33,999 nucleotides of DNA from the IMG/VR virus record IMGVR_UViG_3300032182_000686, positions 1-33,999 of that record; one strand, given 5' to 3'. The position numbers and the translations under genes were made by a program. The stretch comes from a virus. Shown here piece by piece: positions 24,489 to 33,211 of this stretch (position 1 is the stretch's first letter; each line of letters opens with the position of its first letter). The notes under the pieces are model-generated. The model worked only from the letters and a program-made list of their open reading frames with translations. It did not search any database and had not been told where the DNA came from.

Positions 24489-27400
24489 ATGCCCCAGGAA
24501 ACCAATTTCAACGTATCTCCATATTTTGACGATTTTGATAAAGATAAGGATTATTACCGGGTGCTTTTTAAACCCGGATATCCCATTCAAGCAAGGGAAT
24601 TGACTACTTTACAGTCAATGCTCCAGAATCAAATTGAAAATTTTGGCAACAAATTTTTAAAAGAAGGTGAAATTGTAATTCCTGGGAATGTAAGTTACAA
24701 TAATCCAACTTATGCTGTAGAAATTGATCCATCATTCAATGGTCTTCCAATCAATTTATATTTTTCTGAATTGAAAGGAAAAAAAATAAAAGGATTGAAT
24801 AGTGGAGTAACAGCAGAAATATATGATTTAATTACAAATTCTGAATCAGAAAGGGGAAATTATACATTATATGTAAAATACTTAGAGAGTGGTGGAGAAG
24901 AACTTAATATTAAAAGATTTCAAGATGGGGAAACTTTACTTTCGTTAGATTCAATTTCGTATGGAGAAAATAAAAAATTCGTAATTCAACAAAATCAAGA
25001 GTTTCTTAATACAATTAGTATAAATTCAACATCAGAATCTTCATCGGTAAGTATTTCAGAAGGTGTAGCATTTATTAGGGGATTTTTTGTTAATTTTGGT
25101 GCTCAAAATTTAATTTTAGATCAATATTCTACAGAATCTTCATATAAAGTTGGATTTGATATCGTAGAAAGAATTGTTACTTCAGATGAAGACGAAAGTC
25201 TTTATGATAATGCAAGAAATTTTTCAAATTATACAGCACCGGGGGCAGATAGATTAAAATTTGAATTATTTTTAGCAAAGAAAGAATTAATTGATACCGA
25301 AATTGATAATTTCGTTGAATTAATGAGAGTTGTCGATGGTATTCCAATATTTCCTGATGTAAATCGAGATGAAACGAAACCAGCACTAACAGCAAAAACG
25401 GAAAGCGCAAAAGCCGTTTCTGACACAAGCGGTGACTTTTTTGTTAAACCATTTTCGGTAAATGTAAGAGATGGACTCAATGACGGATTATTAAATAATG
25501 GAATTTATTTTGAAGATCAGTCTACTGTTGGTGGAGAAACGCCAACGGAAGATAAATTTGTATACCAAATTGGTCCAGGAAAGGCTTATATTGGTGGATA
25601 TGTTGTAGAGACAGTATCTTCTAGACTTTTAGATGTTGAAAAACCAAGAGATACCGACACTTGCACCAAAGAGACAGTTCAATATACCGCAGGTAACTTA
25701 GTAGTACTTAATAATACGTATGGAACACCTCCTATTGGAATAGGAACAAATCTAACTGTAAGTTTAATGACAGATAGATTGGGATTAGATAAGTCAGTTG
25801 CTTCCGGAACAACAATAGGATTAGCAAGAGTATATGATTTTGTTCCTGAGAGTTCATATGAAAATAATTTAAGTAGGATGCATCTTAGATTATTTGATGT
25901 TCAAACATTTACTAAATTAAATTTCTTAAAGTCTGTTCCAGTATATTCTCCATCATTCTTCAGAGGATCTAAAAGTAATGCAACTGGACATGCATTAGAT
26001 GTTTCGCCAAAAGCAGACATACAAACAATAACATTCCCATCTGTAGGAATTGGAACAATTCAATTTGAGACTGGTTTTGACTTGGCAGAATTAACTCTAG
26101 ATGTCGATACTGGTTTGTCTCCTGGAGATGTAGTATTTTTAGACAACATATCCGATGTAGACGCTTCAAATTATTTAAGTTATGAAAAAAGAGGTCCTTT
26201 GACTGTAAGCGCATCTATTGGAAGAACATTTTCAGTAAATTTCAATACAAACGCATCAATATATGGTTCTTTAGATAATGATGCTAGTTCACTACCATCT
26301 GATATTTCCACTTTAGATCTCAGTGCAGCAGATTTTGTAGTATCAACTGCAATTCCAACTGTAAATTCAACATCTCATGGATTTAATCCGGGAGATGAAA
26401 TTTACATTTTTGATACTAGTAATTCTTATTTCAATAAAAGATTTATAATAGATACAACTCCGACTGCAAACACATATACTTTATTGGATGTTTCTGCAAT
26501 TAATAGTGGAATTCAATATTTTGGTGGAGTTACAAGTTCTACTGGAGGAGAAGCTTTAGTTGGTATAACAAGTGTAAGATTATATGAGGTTAATGGCAAA
26601 TTTGCAAAGAATGAAGGTTTTTCGGTAAATGGAATAGATCAAGGAAGGTTAATTGATAGTATAACTGACTATGATTTATCTCAAGTAAAATCAGTATTTT
26701 CTGATGATACTGTAGAAACTGTTTCTTCTTTTAATGCTGATGTAATTTTAGAAAACACATCATCACTTGCTCCGGCAGGAACATTATTTAAAGTTACAGT
26801 AACAGATTTAGCGACTGGAATATCAACAATATCTACAGCAACACCAAAAGATATAACTACAAATTTAAAAGTTGGTGATATCGTTTCATATTCAAATCCA
26901 AACGCACCAGAATCAACAAATGGAAGAATACCACCAACATATAATAAAGTTGTCTCGATAAATTCTAATGGTAGATCTTTTGAGGTTATTGGAGTATCCA
27001 CTGTAACTGATTATATTGATGGTTCTACTTTTTATGGTGGAGATCTTGAGATAGAGGTAACAAATGTAGAAAAAGTTTCTTCTTCACTTTATGGAGATCC
27101 AGAAGAAGAAAGTTTGTTGACAAGATTAAATAATGAAAATATTTCTAGCATTGATTTTGAAGAAAATACAATTACTCAGAGAATATCTTTTAAAAACGTA
27201 ACTATTGTAAATTCAACTGTAACTATTTCTATAGATCCTGCAGATGAAGATGTATTTTTTGCTTCTTTTGATGAAGATAGATACGTTATTAACTATTCTG
27301 ATGGTTCGATAGAAGTAATTAGATTTGATAAATTTAATATCGATAGTACTGGAAAATCTGCTCAATTTGTCGGATTATCTCAGTCAAGTGGAAGTGCAGA

Positions 27401-30400
27401 TGTAATAGCAACTGTAACTAACTTTAAATTAAATTCAAAAACTAAAAAATTTAATTCCGTAAGTGTTTTAAATGTATCAAGATCTAAGTTTTCTGGTTCT
27501 GGTTCAACAATTGAAAGTTTAGAAGACGGATTGACTTTTAGTAGAGTTTATGGAACAAGAATTCAAGATGAAGAAATTTCACTGAATGTTCCAGACGCAG
27601 TTAGAGTTCTTGCTATATTTGAATCATCAGATTCATCTTTACCAATTTTACCTAGTTTACAGATTAGTGGAACTAATGCTCAAAGTTATGTTTTAGGTGA
27701 GTATATTGTAGGTGAATCCAGTGGAGCTATAGGTATACTTGTTGAGAAAACAAATACAAGTGTTTTAGAATTTGTTTATTTAAACTCTAAAACTTTTATA
27801 GAAGGTGAGGTAATATTAGGTAAAAAATCTACTCTTAAAACAAATATTACAGCAATAACTATTGGTTCTAAAAATATTACTCAAAATTTTGAATTTGATG
27901 ATGGTCAAACAAATTCTTACTATGGATATAGTAGCATTATTCGTAAGAGTAAAGTTGATCCTCCAAAAAGATCATTAAAAATTGTTTTCCAAAATTATTC
28001 TGTAGACTCTAGCGATACTGGAGAATTATTTACTGCAAACAGTTATAATCCAGAAAACTATAAATATGATGTTCCCATCTTTGATGACACTAGAAATAGT
28101 GATTATATAGATTTAAGAGCAAGGGTTTCTAAGTATGATTTGTCATCAAATAGGTCTCCATTTGAATTTTATCAAAGAGATTTTTCTGGGCAAGGTCAAT
28201 ATGCAAAATACATATTAGCGCCAAATGAGTTATTGCAAGTTTGTTACAAATATTATGTTGGTAGAGTTGATAAAATAATTTTAAATCCGAATGGTTCATT
28301 TGGAGTATTGCAAGGTGAACCATCCCTATCTCCAATAGAACCAGAAACTCCTGATGGATGTTTGGAAATTGCAACAATCAATCTTCCGCCGTTTGTTTTT
28401 AATGTAGATAGTATTGAAGTTGATGTTGAAAATCACAAAAAATATACAATGCAAGATATTGGTCTTCTTGAAGATCGTATTAGAAGATTGGAAGAATATA
28501 CAATATTAACTGCATTAGAAACTAGCACAGAAAATTTAAAAATTCAAGACGCAGAAACTGGATTAGATAGATTTAAGTGTGGATTTTTTGTTGACACTTT
28601 CAAAAATACTGCTCTTCATGATGAAGAAGATCCAGACTACAGTTGTGCAATTGATGATGTAGAAAATGTTTTAAGACCAACTCACTATACAACTGCATTA
28701 GATATGCAATTGGGATCTGAAGTAATATCTGGTGTAGGTGCAACATTCAAAGAAAATTTTGATCACGATTTTGTCACTGATTTGGGTTCTAATGGAATTA
28801 GAAAAACTGGAGATTTAATCACTTTAAATTATGAAGATCAAGAATATTTTGATCAACCATATGCAACAAGAACTGAAAGTGTAACACCGTTTTTGGTTAA
28901 GTATTGGACGGGTACAATAACTTTAAATCCCCCAAGTGACAGTTGGATAGAAGAGCGTGAAATTGTAAATAGAAGTTTCCAAACAAGAACGGAAACACTT
29001 CCAGCACTCCCAGATATAAACATAACTGTAACTAATAATATTACTAGAAATAGAAGAGTATTTCGTAATAGAGTTGTAACTCAAAGAGGTATATGGTGGA
29101 GAAGATGGATAAACTCTAGAGGAATGTGGGTAAGAAGAGGAAGATGGTGGAATAGAAGAAGATTCTTCCAATCTGGCGTTAACCTTAGAAGATTTTTAAC
29201 TAGAGGAACTGGAAGACTCAGTAGTAGAATTGTAAATCAAAATGGAAGACAAGCAATTCAATTTAGAGTTCGTAGAGGTAATCTTACTGGAGCAGAATTT
29301 GTTTTCTTAAGAAGAGTTCTCCCAAGAGACGTTGCTGAAGGTTTTATCACGAGAATACGTAATAGAAGAAGAAATTTCCAACTCTTCATGCTATTTGCTC
29401 CAGGTGAAGTAGCTAATAGAAGAACCAGAACTGTTTCCACAACAGTAAGAACGACAAGAACTACTAATACTACGGTAATACCACCGCAAATAAGAGAAGA
29501 AACTACAGTTGATGAGCAAGTTTCCAATTTTACAGAACCAACTAGATTTTTAAGATCTAGAAATATAGAATTTGATGTTAAGGGTCTTAGACCAAGAACA
29601 AGATTTTACTCTTTCTTTGAGGGAATTGATGTATCCAGATATATTGTCCCCAAATTATTAGAAATTGAAATGGTTTCCGGAAAATTCCAAATAGGTGAAA
29701 CTGTAGAAAGTGATCCACACTTTACTGCTAAAAAAATAAGATTTAGACTTTGCAATCCGAATCATAAAATTGGCCCATTTAGTTCTCCAACGGAAACTTT
29801 TAGTTTTATACCCTATAGACAATCTGAACCACCTGTTGCATATACAGAAGCATCAGATTATCTTAATGTAGACACTAGAGCACTCGAACTTTCTTCTGAG
29901 ATTGACTTTTATGGGGAAGTTGCCGTAAACATGCAAGTAATTGGTAAAACTTCAGGTGCTGTTGCTAGAATTACAAATATAAGACTAGTTTCAGACAATT
30001 CTGGAAGATTGATTGGTTCTTTATTTGTTCCTGATCCAAAAGTTCAAGAAAATCCAAAATGGATTAATGGAGAAAACACATTTACTGTGATAGATACACC
30101 ATCATTATCGGAAGTTGCGTCTGGTGATAGTAATGTTGTAAATGAAAGTTCAGCAGAAGAAGATTTTACTTCTTCGTCTATAACAAATGTGACCCAAAGA
30201 AATATTACAACCACAAGAAATATAATTATTACACCAGCAAGAAATGTTAATACTACCAGAATTACTAATGTAAGAACAAATACAACTGCCATAACAAATA
30301 CTAGAATAAGAGGTAGACGCAGAAGACTTGTAAGAAATTGGGAGGTTTGGGATCCTCTTGCACAATCTTTCTATGTTAAAGATGAAACAGGAGTCTTTAT

Positions 30401-32912
30401 TACAGGTGTAGATGTTTATTTTGAAACAAAGGATGAATCTCTTCCCGTAACCATGCAGTTGCGAACAATGGAAAATGGAACACCTACAACAACGGTATTT
30501 CCTTTCTCCGAAATAACTTTAGATCCATCCCAAATTAACTTGTCAGTTGATGGATCTGTTCCTACTAGATTTACTTTTGCATCTCCGATATACCTTTCTG
30601 GACCACAAGCACAGGAAGTTAGAGGAGCACCAATAGCAAGTGATACAAGCGCGGAATATTGTGTTGTTCTATTATCTAATAGTTCAAATTATAGGGTGTT
30701 TATTTCTAGACTTGGTGAGAATGACATAATTACAAATATTAAAATAGGAGCTCAACCAACACTTGGTAGTTTATTCAAATCTCAAAATGGATCTACTTGG
30801 ACTCCAACCCAACTGGAAGATCTTAAGTATAAATTGTATCGTGCAGACTTTGTGGAGTCTGGAACAGTTAGATATTTTAATCCACTTCTTGGACTAAAAA
30901 ATGGAAAAGTTTCTGTTCTCGGTGAAAATCAAATTACTACTTTATCTAAGAAAAATGTACTCAGACTTGAAGGAAGTGAAAATATAAAACCCGAAGTTGT
31001 TCCAGGTGTTACAATATTCCAACCTGGTAACGCCAAAGGAAAATTAGTCGGTGTTGGGGGAAGCATATCAACAGGATTTGGTGTGACAGTAACAAATGCT
31101 GGTGTGGGATATACGCCAGCATCTGGAACATTCACATTTGATGATGTTTCATTGGAAACTATTTCGGGATCTGGAGTTGGTGCTGTAGGTAATGTAAAAG
31201 TAACTGATGGAAAAATAGTAAGTATTGATATAACGTCAGGTGGATACGGTTATGACGTTGGTGATTATTTAAAAGTTCCTTCAATAGGAACTGATGTTGG
31301 ATTCGGAGGTGAAGTATTAGTTGATAATATTTCTATAAGAAATACACTTATAGTCGATAACATCGAAAAAGGAAATACTTTAACTGCAACATCAGCAGCT
31401 TTCTTTGGATCTGGTGACATTTTATATTTACAAAATAGCGGAATTGGAACTTATGTCACCACAAATAGATCTAGACTTAAATCTGATGGTGTTATCCAAG
31501 ATCCCTTTTATGATGGAGCGCATATTAGACTGGACGTTTTAAATCATGGAAATCATTCATCTCAAAATCTCGTAAGAATTAGTAATGTTAGACCGGAAGA
31601 AGATGAACCAAATTCAGTCTTAACAAACTCAATTACATCAACTGAAAATAATATAATAGATATTGGTGATACAACAGGTTTTGAGATATTTGAAGGAAGT
31701 GCAGTTACAGATTCAAATCCAGGATATGTAATTATTGGAACTGAAGTTGTTGGTTATACAACTTATACTTCTACTGCTTTAGGTGGAGGTCCGGATACAA
31801 TTCAAAGAGGAGTTGATGGAACTGAGTCTCAACCATATGCTACAAATATCCCAGTTTACCGATATGAATTTAATGGAGTTTCATTGAGAAGAATTAATAA
31901 AATTCATCCAATGGGATCAGTTAACCAAGAAATACATAAAACAAAACTTAATTCTTTCTATCTGAAGATAAATTCTTCGGATACAGACGAATTTGATAAC
32001 ACTATTGGTTTTCCTTTAGGTTCTAACATGACATTTAATGAAACTAAAGGATTGGGTGATTCTGGTTCTATAGTTTCTACAAATATACCATATGAAATTC
32101 TAACTCCCAACTTCGCTCATGTAATACCATCACAGACCAACATAACAACTAAAGTTCGCACTTTTAGCGGAACTAGTATTGATGGCAATGAGGTTTCATT
32201 TGAAGATCAAGGATTTGAGAGTATGTCGATTTCTGAAGCTATAAAATTCCCAACACCAAGATTAGTTGCCTCTGTAATTAATGAAAAAGAAAATCTTAAA
32301 GACTCTGGTGTTCCTGGAAACAGAAGTCTTTCGATGGAATTTGATTTAACCACACAAGATAGTAGAGTCTCTCCCATCATTGATGATGTAACTACTGGGG
32401 TAATCTTAACATCAAATCTTATTAATGCCCCAGCTGGAATAGGAGAAGACTCTTCGTTTGCAGATGTTGATTACATTAGAGGTGGTGGCGATGAACATAC
32501 TGCAATTTACATATCTAAACCAATATCATTAAAACTTCCTGCAAATTCGCTGAAAGTATTACTTAAATCTGCTAGAAGTACAGAAAATGATGTAAGAGTC
32601 TTATACAAATTATTCAGAAAAGACTCACCATCTGGAGAATCTAACTATGAACCATTCCCTGGATATTCAAATTACGAAGAAGATTCTAGTGGAATTTTAA
32701 GAGTTGTAGATGCATCCAAAAATGATGGATCAGAAGATGTCAAATCAAATGATAATTCTTCATCGGAATATCAAGATTATGAATATACCATTGATAATTT
32801 GGAAGATTTTACTGGATTCTCGATAAAAATTATTATGGCATCCGAAAATCAAGCAGATCCTCCTTATGTTAAAGATTTGAGAGCGATTGCTACACTTAAA
32901 CCTTCATTATAA
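24489..32912 (+). CDS. Giant DUF4815 structural protein with Arg/Trp-rich block
   Basis: A 2807-aa protein. The N-terminus (NFNVSPYFDDFDKDKDYYR, then RVLFKPGYPIQARELTTLQ) is the diagnostic start of DUF4815, a family of phage structural proteins common in T4-like cyanophages. In order it has an HGFNPGDEIYIF unit (about residues 630-660); a conserved helical segment with DIGLLEDRIRRLEEYT (about 1322-1340) followed by GLDRFKCGFFVDTF; an Arg/Trp-rich block (1520-1560 and beyond); a conserved FLRSRNIEFDVKGLRPRTR domain (about 1680 on); and a second Asn/Thr/Arg-rich stretch ending in RGRRRRLVR. Then come DPLAQSFYV (from 1955), two G-x-G-Y modules (about 2200-2260), and a C-terminal region ending ASENQADPPYVKDLRAIAT. 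Lying between gp8 and gp13, it takes the place of T4 genes 9-12 and wac, so it is probably a baseplate or tail-fibre structure. Exact role unknown. Confidence 0.88.
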   Translation: MPQETNFNVSPYFDDFDKDKDYYRVLFKPGYPIQARELTTLQSMLQNQIENFGNKFLKEGEIVIPGNVSYNNPTYAVEIDPSFNGLPINLYFSELKGKKIKGLNSGVTAEIYDLITNSESERGNYTLYVKYLESGGEELNIKRFQDGETLLSLDSISYGENKKFVIQQNQEFLNTISINSTSESSSVSISEGVAFIRGFFVNFGAQNLILDQYSTESSYKVGFDIVERIVTSDEDESLYDNARNFSNYTAPGADRLKFELFLAKKELIDTEIDNFVELMRVVDGIPIFPDVNRDETKPALTAKTESAKAVSDTSGDFFVKPFSVNVRDGLNDGLLNNGIYFEDQSTVGGETPTEDKFVYQIGPGKAYIGGYVVETVSSRLLDVEKPRDTDTCTKETVQYTAGNLVVLNNTYGTPPIGIGTNLTVSLMTDRLGLDKSVASGTTIGLARVYDFVPESSYENNLSRMHLRLFDVQTFTKLNFLKSVPVYSPSFFRGSKSNATGHALDVSPKADIQTITFPSVGIGTIQFETGFDLAELTLDVDTGLSPGDVVFLDNISDVDASNYLSYEKRGPLTVSASIGRTFSVNFNTNASIYGSLDNDASSLPSDISTLDLSAADFVVSTAIPTVNSTSHGFNPGDEIYIFDTSNSYFNKRFIIDTTPTANTYTLLDVSAINSGIQYFGGVTSSTGGEALVGITSVRLYEVNGKFAKNEGFSVNGIDQGRLIDSITDYDLSQVKSVFSDDTVETVSSFNADVILENTSSLAPAGTLFKVTVTDLATGISTISTATPKDITTNLKVGDIVSYSNPNAPESTNGRIPPTYNKVVSINSNGRSFEVIGVSTVTDYIDGSTFYGGDLEIEVTNVEKVSSSLYGDPEEESLLTRLNNENISSIDFEENTITQRISFKNVTIVNSTVTISIDPADEDVFFASFDEDRYVINYSDGSIEVIRFDKFNIDSTGKSAQFVGLSQSSGSADVIATVTNFKLNSKTKKFNSVSVLNVSRSKFSGSGSTIESLEDGLTFSRVYGTRIQDEEISLNVPDAVRVLAIFESSDSSLPILPSLQISGTNAQSYVLGEYIVGESSGAIGILVEKTNTSVLEFVYLNSKTFIEGEVILGKKSTLKTNITAITIGSKNITQNFEFDDGQTNSYYGYSSIIRKSKVDPPKRSLKIVFQNYSVDSSDTGELFTANSYNPENYKYDVPIFDDTRNSDYIDLRARVSKYDLSSNRSPFEFYQRDFSGQGQYAKYILAPNELLQVCYKYYVGRVDKIILNPNGSFGVLQGEPSLSPIEPETPDGCLEIATINLPPFVFNVDSIEVDVENHKKYTMQDIGLLEDRIRRLEEYTILTALETSTENLKIQDAETGLDRFKCGFFVDTFKNTALHDEEDPDYSCAIDDVENVLRPTHYTTALDMQLGSEVISGVGATFKENFDHDFVTDLGSNGIRKTGDLITLNYEDQEYFDQPYATRTESVTPFLVKYWTGTITLNPPSDSWIEEREIVNRSFQTRTETLPALPDINITVTNNITRNRRVFRNRVVTQRGIWWRRWINSRGMWVRRGRWWNRRRFFQSGVNLRRFLTRGTGRLSSRIVNQNGRQAIQFRVRRGNLTGAEFVFLRRVLPRDVAEGFITRIRNRRRNFQLFMLFAPGEVANRRTRTVSTTVRTTRTTNTTVIPPQIREETTVDEQVSNFTEPTRFLRSRNIEFDVKGLRPRTRFYSFFEGIDVSRYIVPKLLEIEMVSGKFQIGETVESDPHFTAKKIRFRLCNPNHKIGPFSSPTETFSFIPYRQSEPPVAYTEASDYLNVDTRALELSSEIDFYGEVAVNMQVIGKTSGAVARITNIRLVSDNSGRLIGSLFVPDPKVQENPKWINGENTFTVIDTPSLSEVASGDSNVVNESSAEEDFTSSSITNVTQRNITTTRNIIITPARNVNTTRITNVRTNTTAITNTRIRGRRRRLVRNWEVWDPLAQSFYVKDETGVFITGVDVYFETKDESLPVTMQLRTMENGTPTTTVFPFSEITLDPSQINLSVDGSVPTRFTFASPIYLSGPQAQEVRGAPIASDTSAEYCVVLLSNSSNYRVFISRLGENDIITNIKIGAQPTLGSLFKSQNGSTWTPTQLEDLKYKLYRADFVESGTVRYFNPLLGLKNGKVSVLGENQITTLSKKNVLRLEGSENIKPEVVPGVTIFQPGNAKGKLVGVGGSISTGFGVTVTNAGVGYTPASGTFTFDDVSLETISGSGVGAVGNVKVTDGKIVSIDITSGGYGYDVGDYLKVPSIGTDVGFGGEVLVDNISIRNTLIVDNIEKGNTLTATSAAFFGSGDILYLQNSGIGTYVTTNRSRLKSDGVIQDPFYDGAHIRLDVLNHGNHSSQNLVRISNVRPEEDEPNSVLTNSITSTENNIIDIGDTTGFEIFEGSAVTDSNPGYVIIGTEVVGYTTYTSTALGGGPDTIQRGVDGTESQPYATNIPVYRYEFNGVSLRRINKIHPMGSVNQEIHKTKLNSFYLKINSSDTDEFDNTIGFPLGSNMTFNETKGLGDSGSIVSTNIPYEILTPNFAHVIPSQTNITTKVRTFSGTSIDGNEVSFEDQGFESMSISEAIKFPTPRLVASVINEKENLKDSGVPGNRSLSMEFDLTTQDSRVSPIIDDVTTGVILTSNLINAPAGIGEDSSFADVDYIRGGGDEHTAIYISKPISLKLPANSLKVLLKSARSTENDVRVLYKLFRKDSPSGESNYEPFPGYSNYEEDSSGILRVVDASKNDGSEDVKSNDNSSSEYQDYEYTIDNLEDFTGFSIKIIMASENQADPPYVKDLRAIATLKPSL
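29046..29471 (+). other. Arg/Trp-rich cationic segment of the DUF4815 protein
   Basis: Residues 1520-1560 (29046-29168) contain 15 Arg and 6 Trp in 41 residues with no Asp or Glu, including GIWWRRWINSRGMWVRRGR. The following hundred residues remain Arg-rich (RNRRRNF, RRTRTVSTTVRTTRTT) with only a handful of acidic residues. The rest of the protein is ordinary to acidic, so this is a marked local departure. Confidence 0.85.
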
Positions 32913-32915
32913 AAT

Positions 32916-33188
32916 ATGGAAGAACAGAAAGACACGGTTGATATATTTGAAGATTTTTCCCTTGATGAGCATAAAATTATCAAGGGAAGAACTGATATTG
33001 TTAGAGATTCATTTTCAAATGGAATTGTTAATGTAAATGAGAAAGCATACAATACATATGTTGAAAAATATAAAAAACGTTACGAAGAGATTAGTAAAAT
33101 GAAATCTATGGAAAATGAATTAGATGTTTTAAAGAATGATATTGGAGAAATAAAAGATTTATTAAAATATTTAATACAAAATAAATAG
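32916..33188 (+). CDS. Small coiled-coil protein between DUF4815 giant and gp13 (90 aa)
   Basis: This 90-aa product starts three bases after the stop of the DUF4815 gene. Its N-terminal half (DIFEDFSLDEHKIIKGRTD, then IVRDSFSNGIVNVNEKAYN) looks like a short folded motif. The C-terminal half is helical with heptad-like spacing of hydrophobic residues (MENELDVLKNDIGEIKDLL, about residues 67-85), so a dimeric or trimeric coiled coil is likely. It occupies the position where T4 carries wac (fibritin), itself a coiled-coil trimer, but it is far shorter and I see no sequence similarity. The stop codon overlaps a late-promoter octamer for gp13. It could be a small connector or assembly factor; function unknown. 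Confidence 0.8.
   Translation: MEEQKDTVDIFEDFSLDEHKIIKGRTDIVRDSFSNGIVNVNEKAYNTYVEKYKKRYEEISKMKSMENELDVLKNDIGEIKDLLKYLIQNK
33180..33187 (+). promoter_or_regulatory. T4-type late promoter octamer (AATAAATA) before gp13
   Basis: AATAAATA overlaps the last codons and stop of the 90-aa gene and ends 24 bases before the gp13 ATG. The spacing matches the octamers before the 215-aa gene and gp8 (25 and 19 bases), which argues against chance even in this A+T-rich sequence. Confidence 0.62.
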
Positions 33189-33211
33189 TAGTATAATAAT
33201 AATAAAATCTA

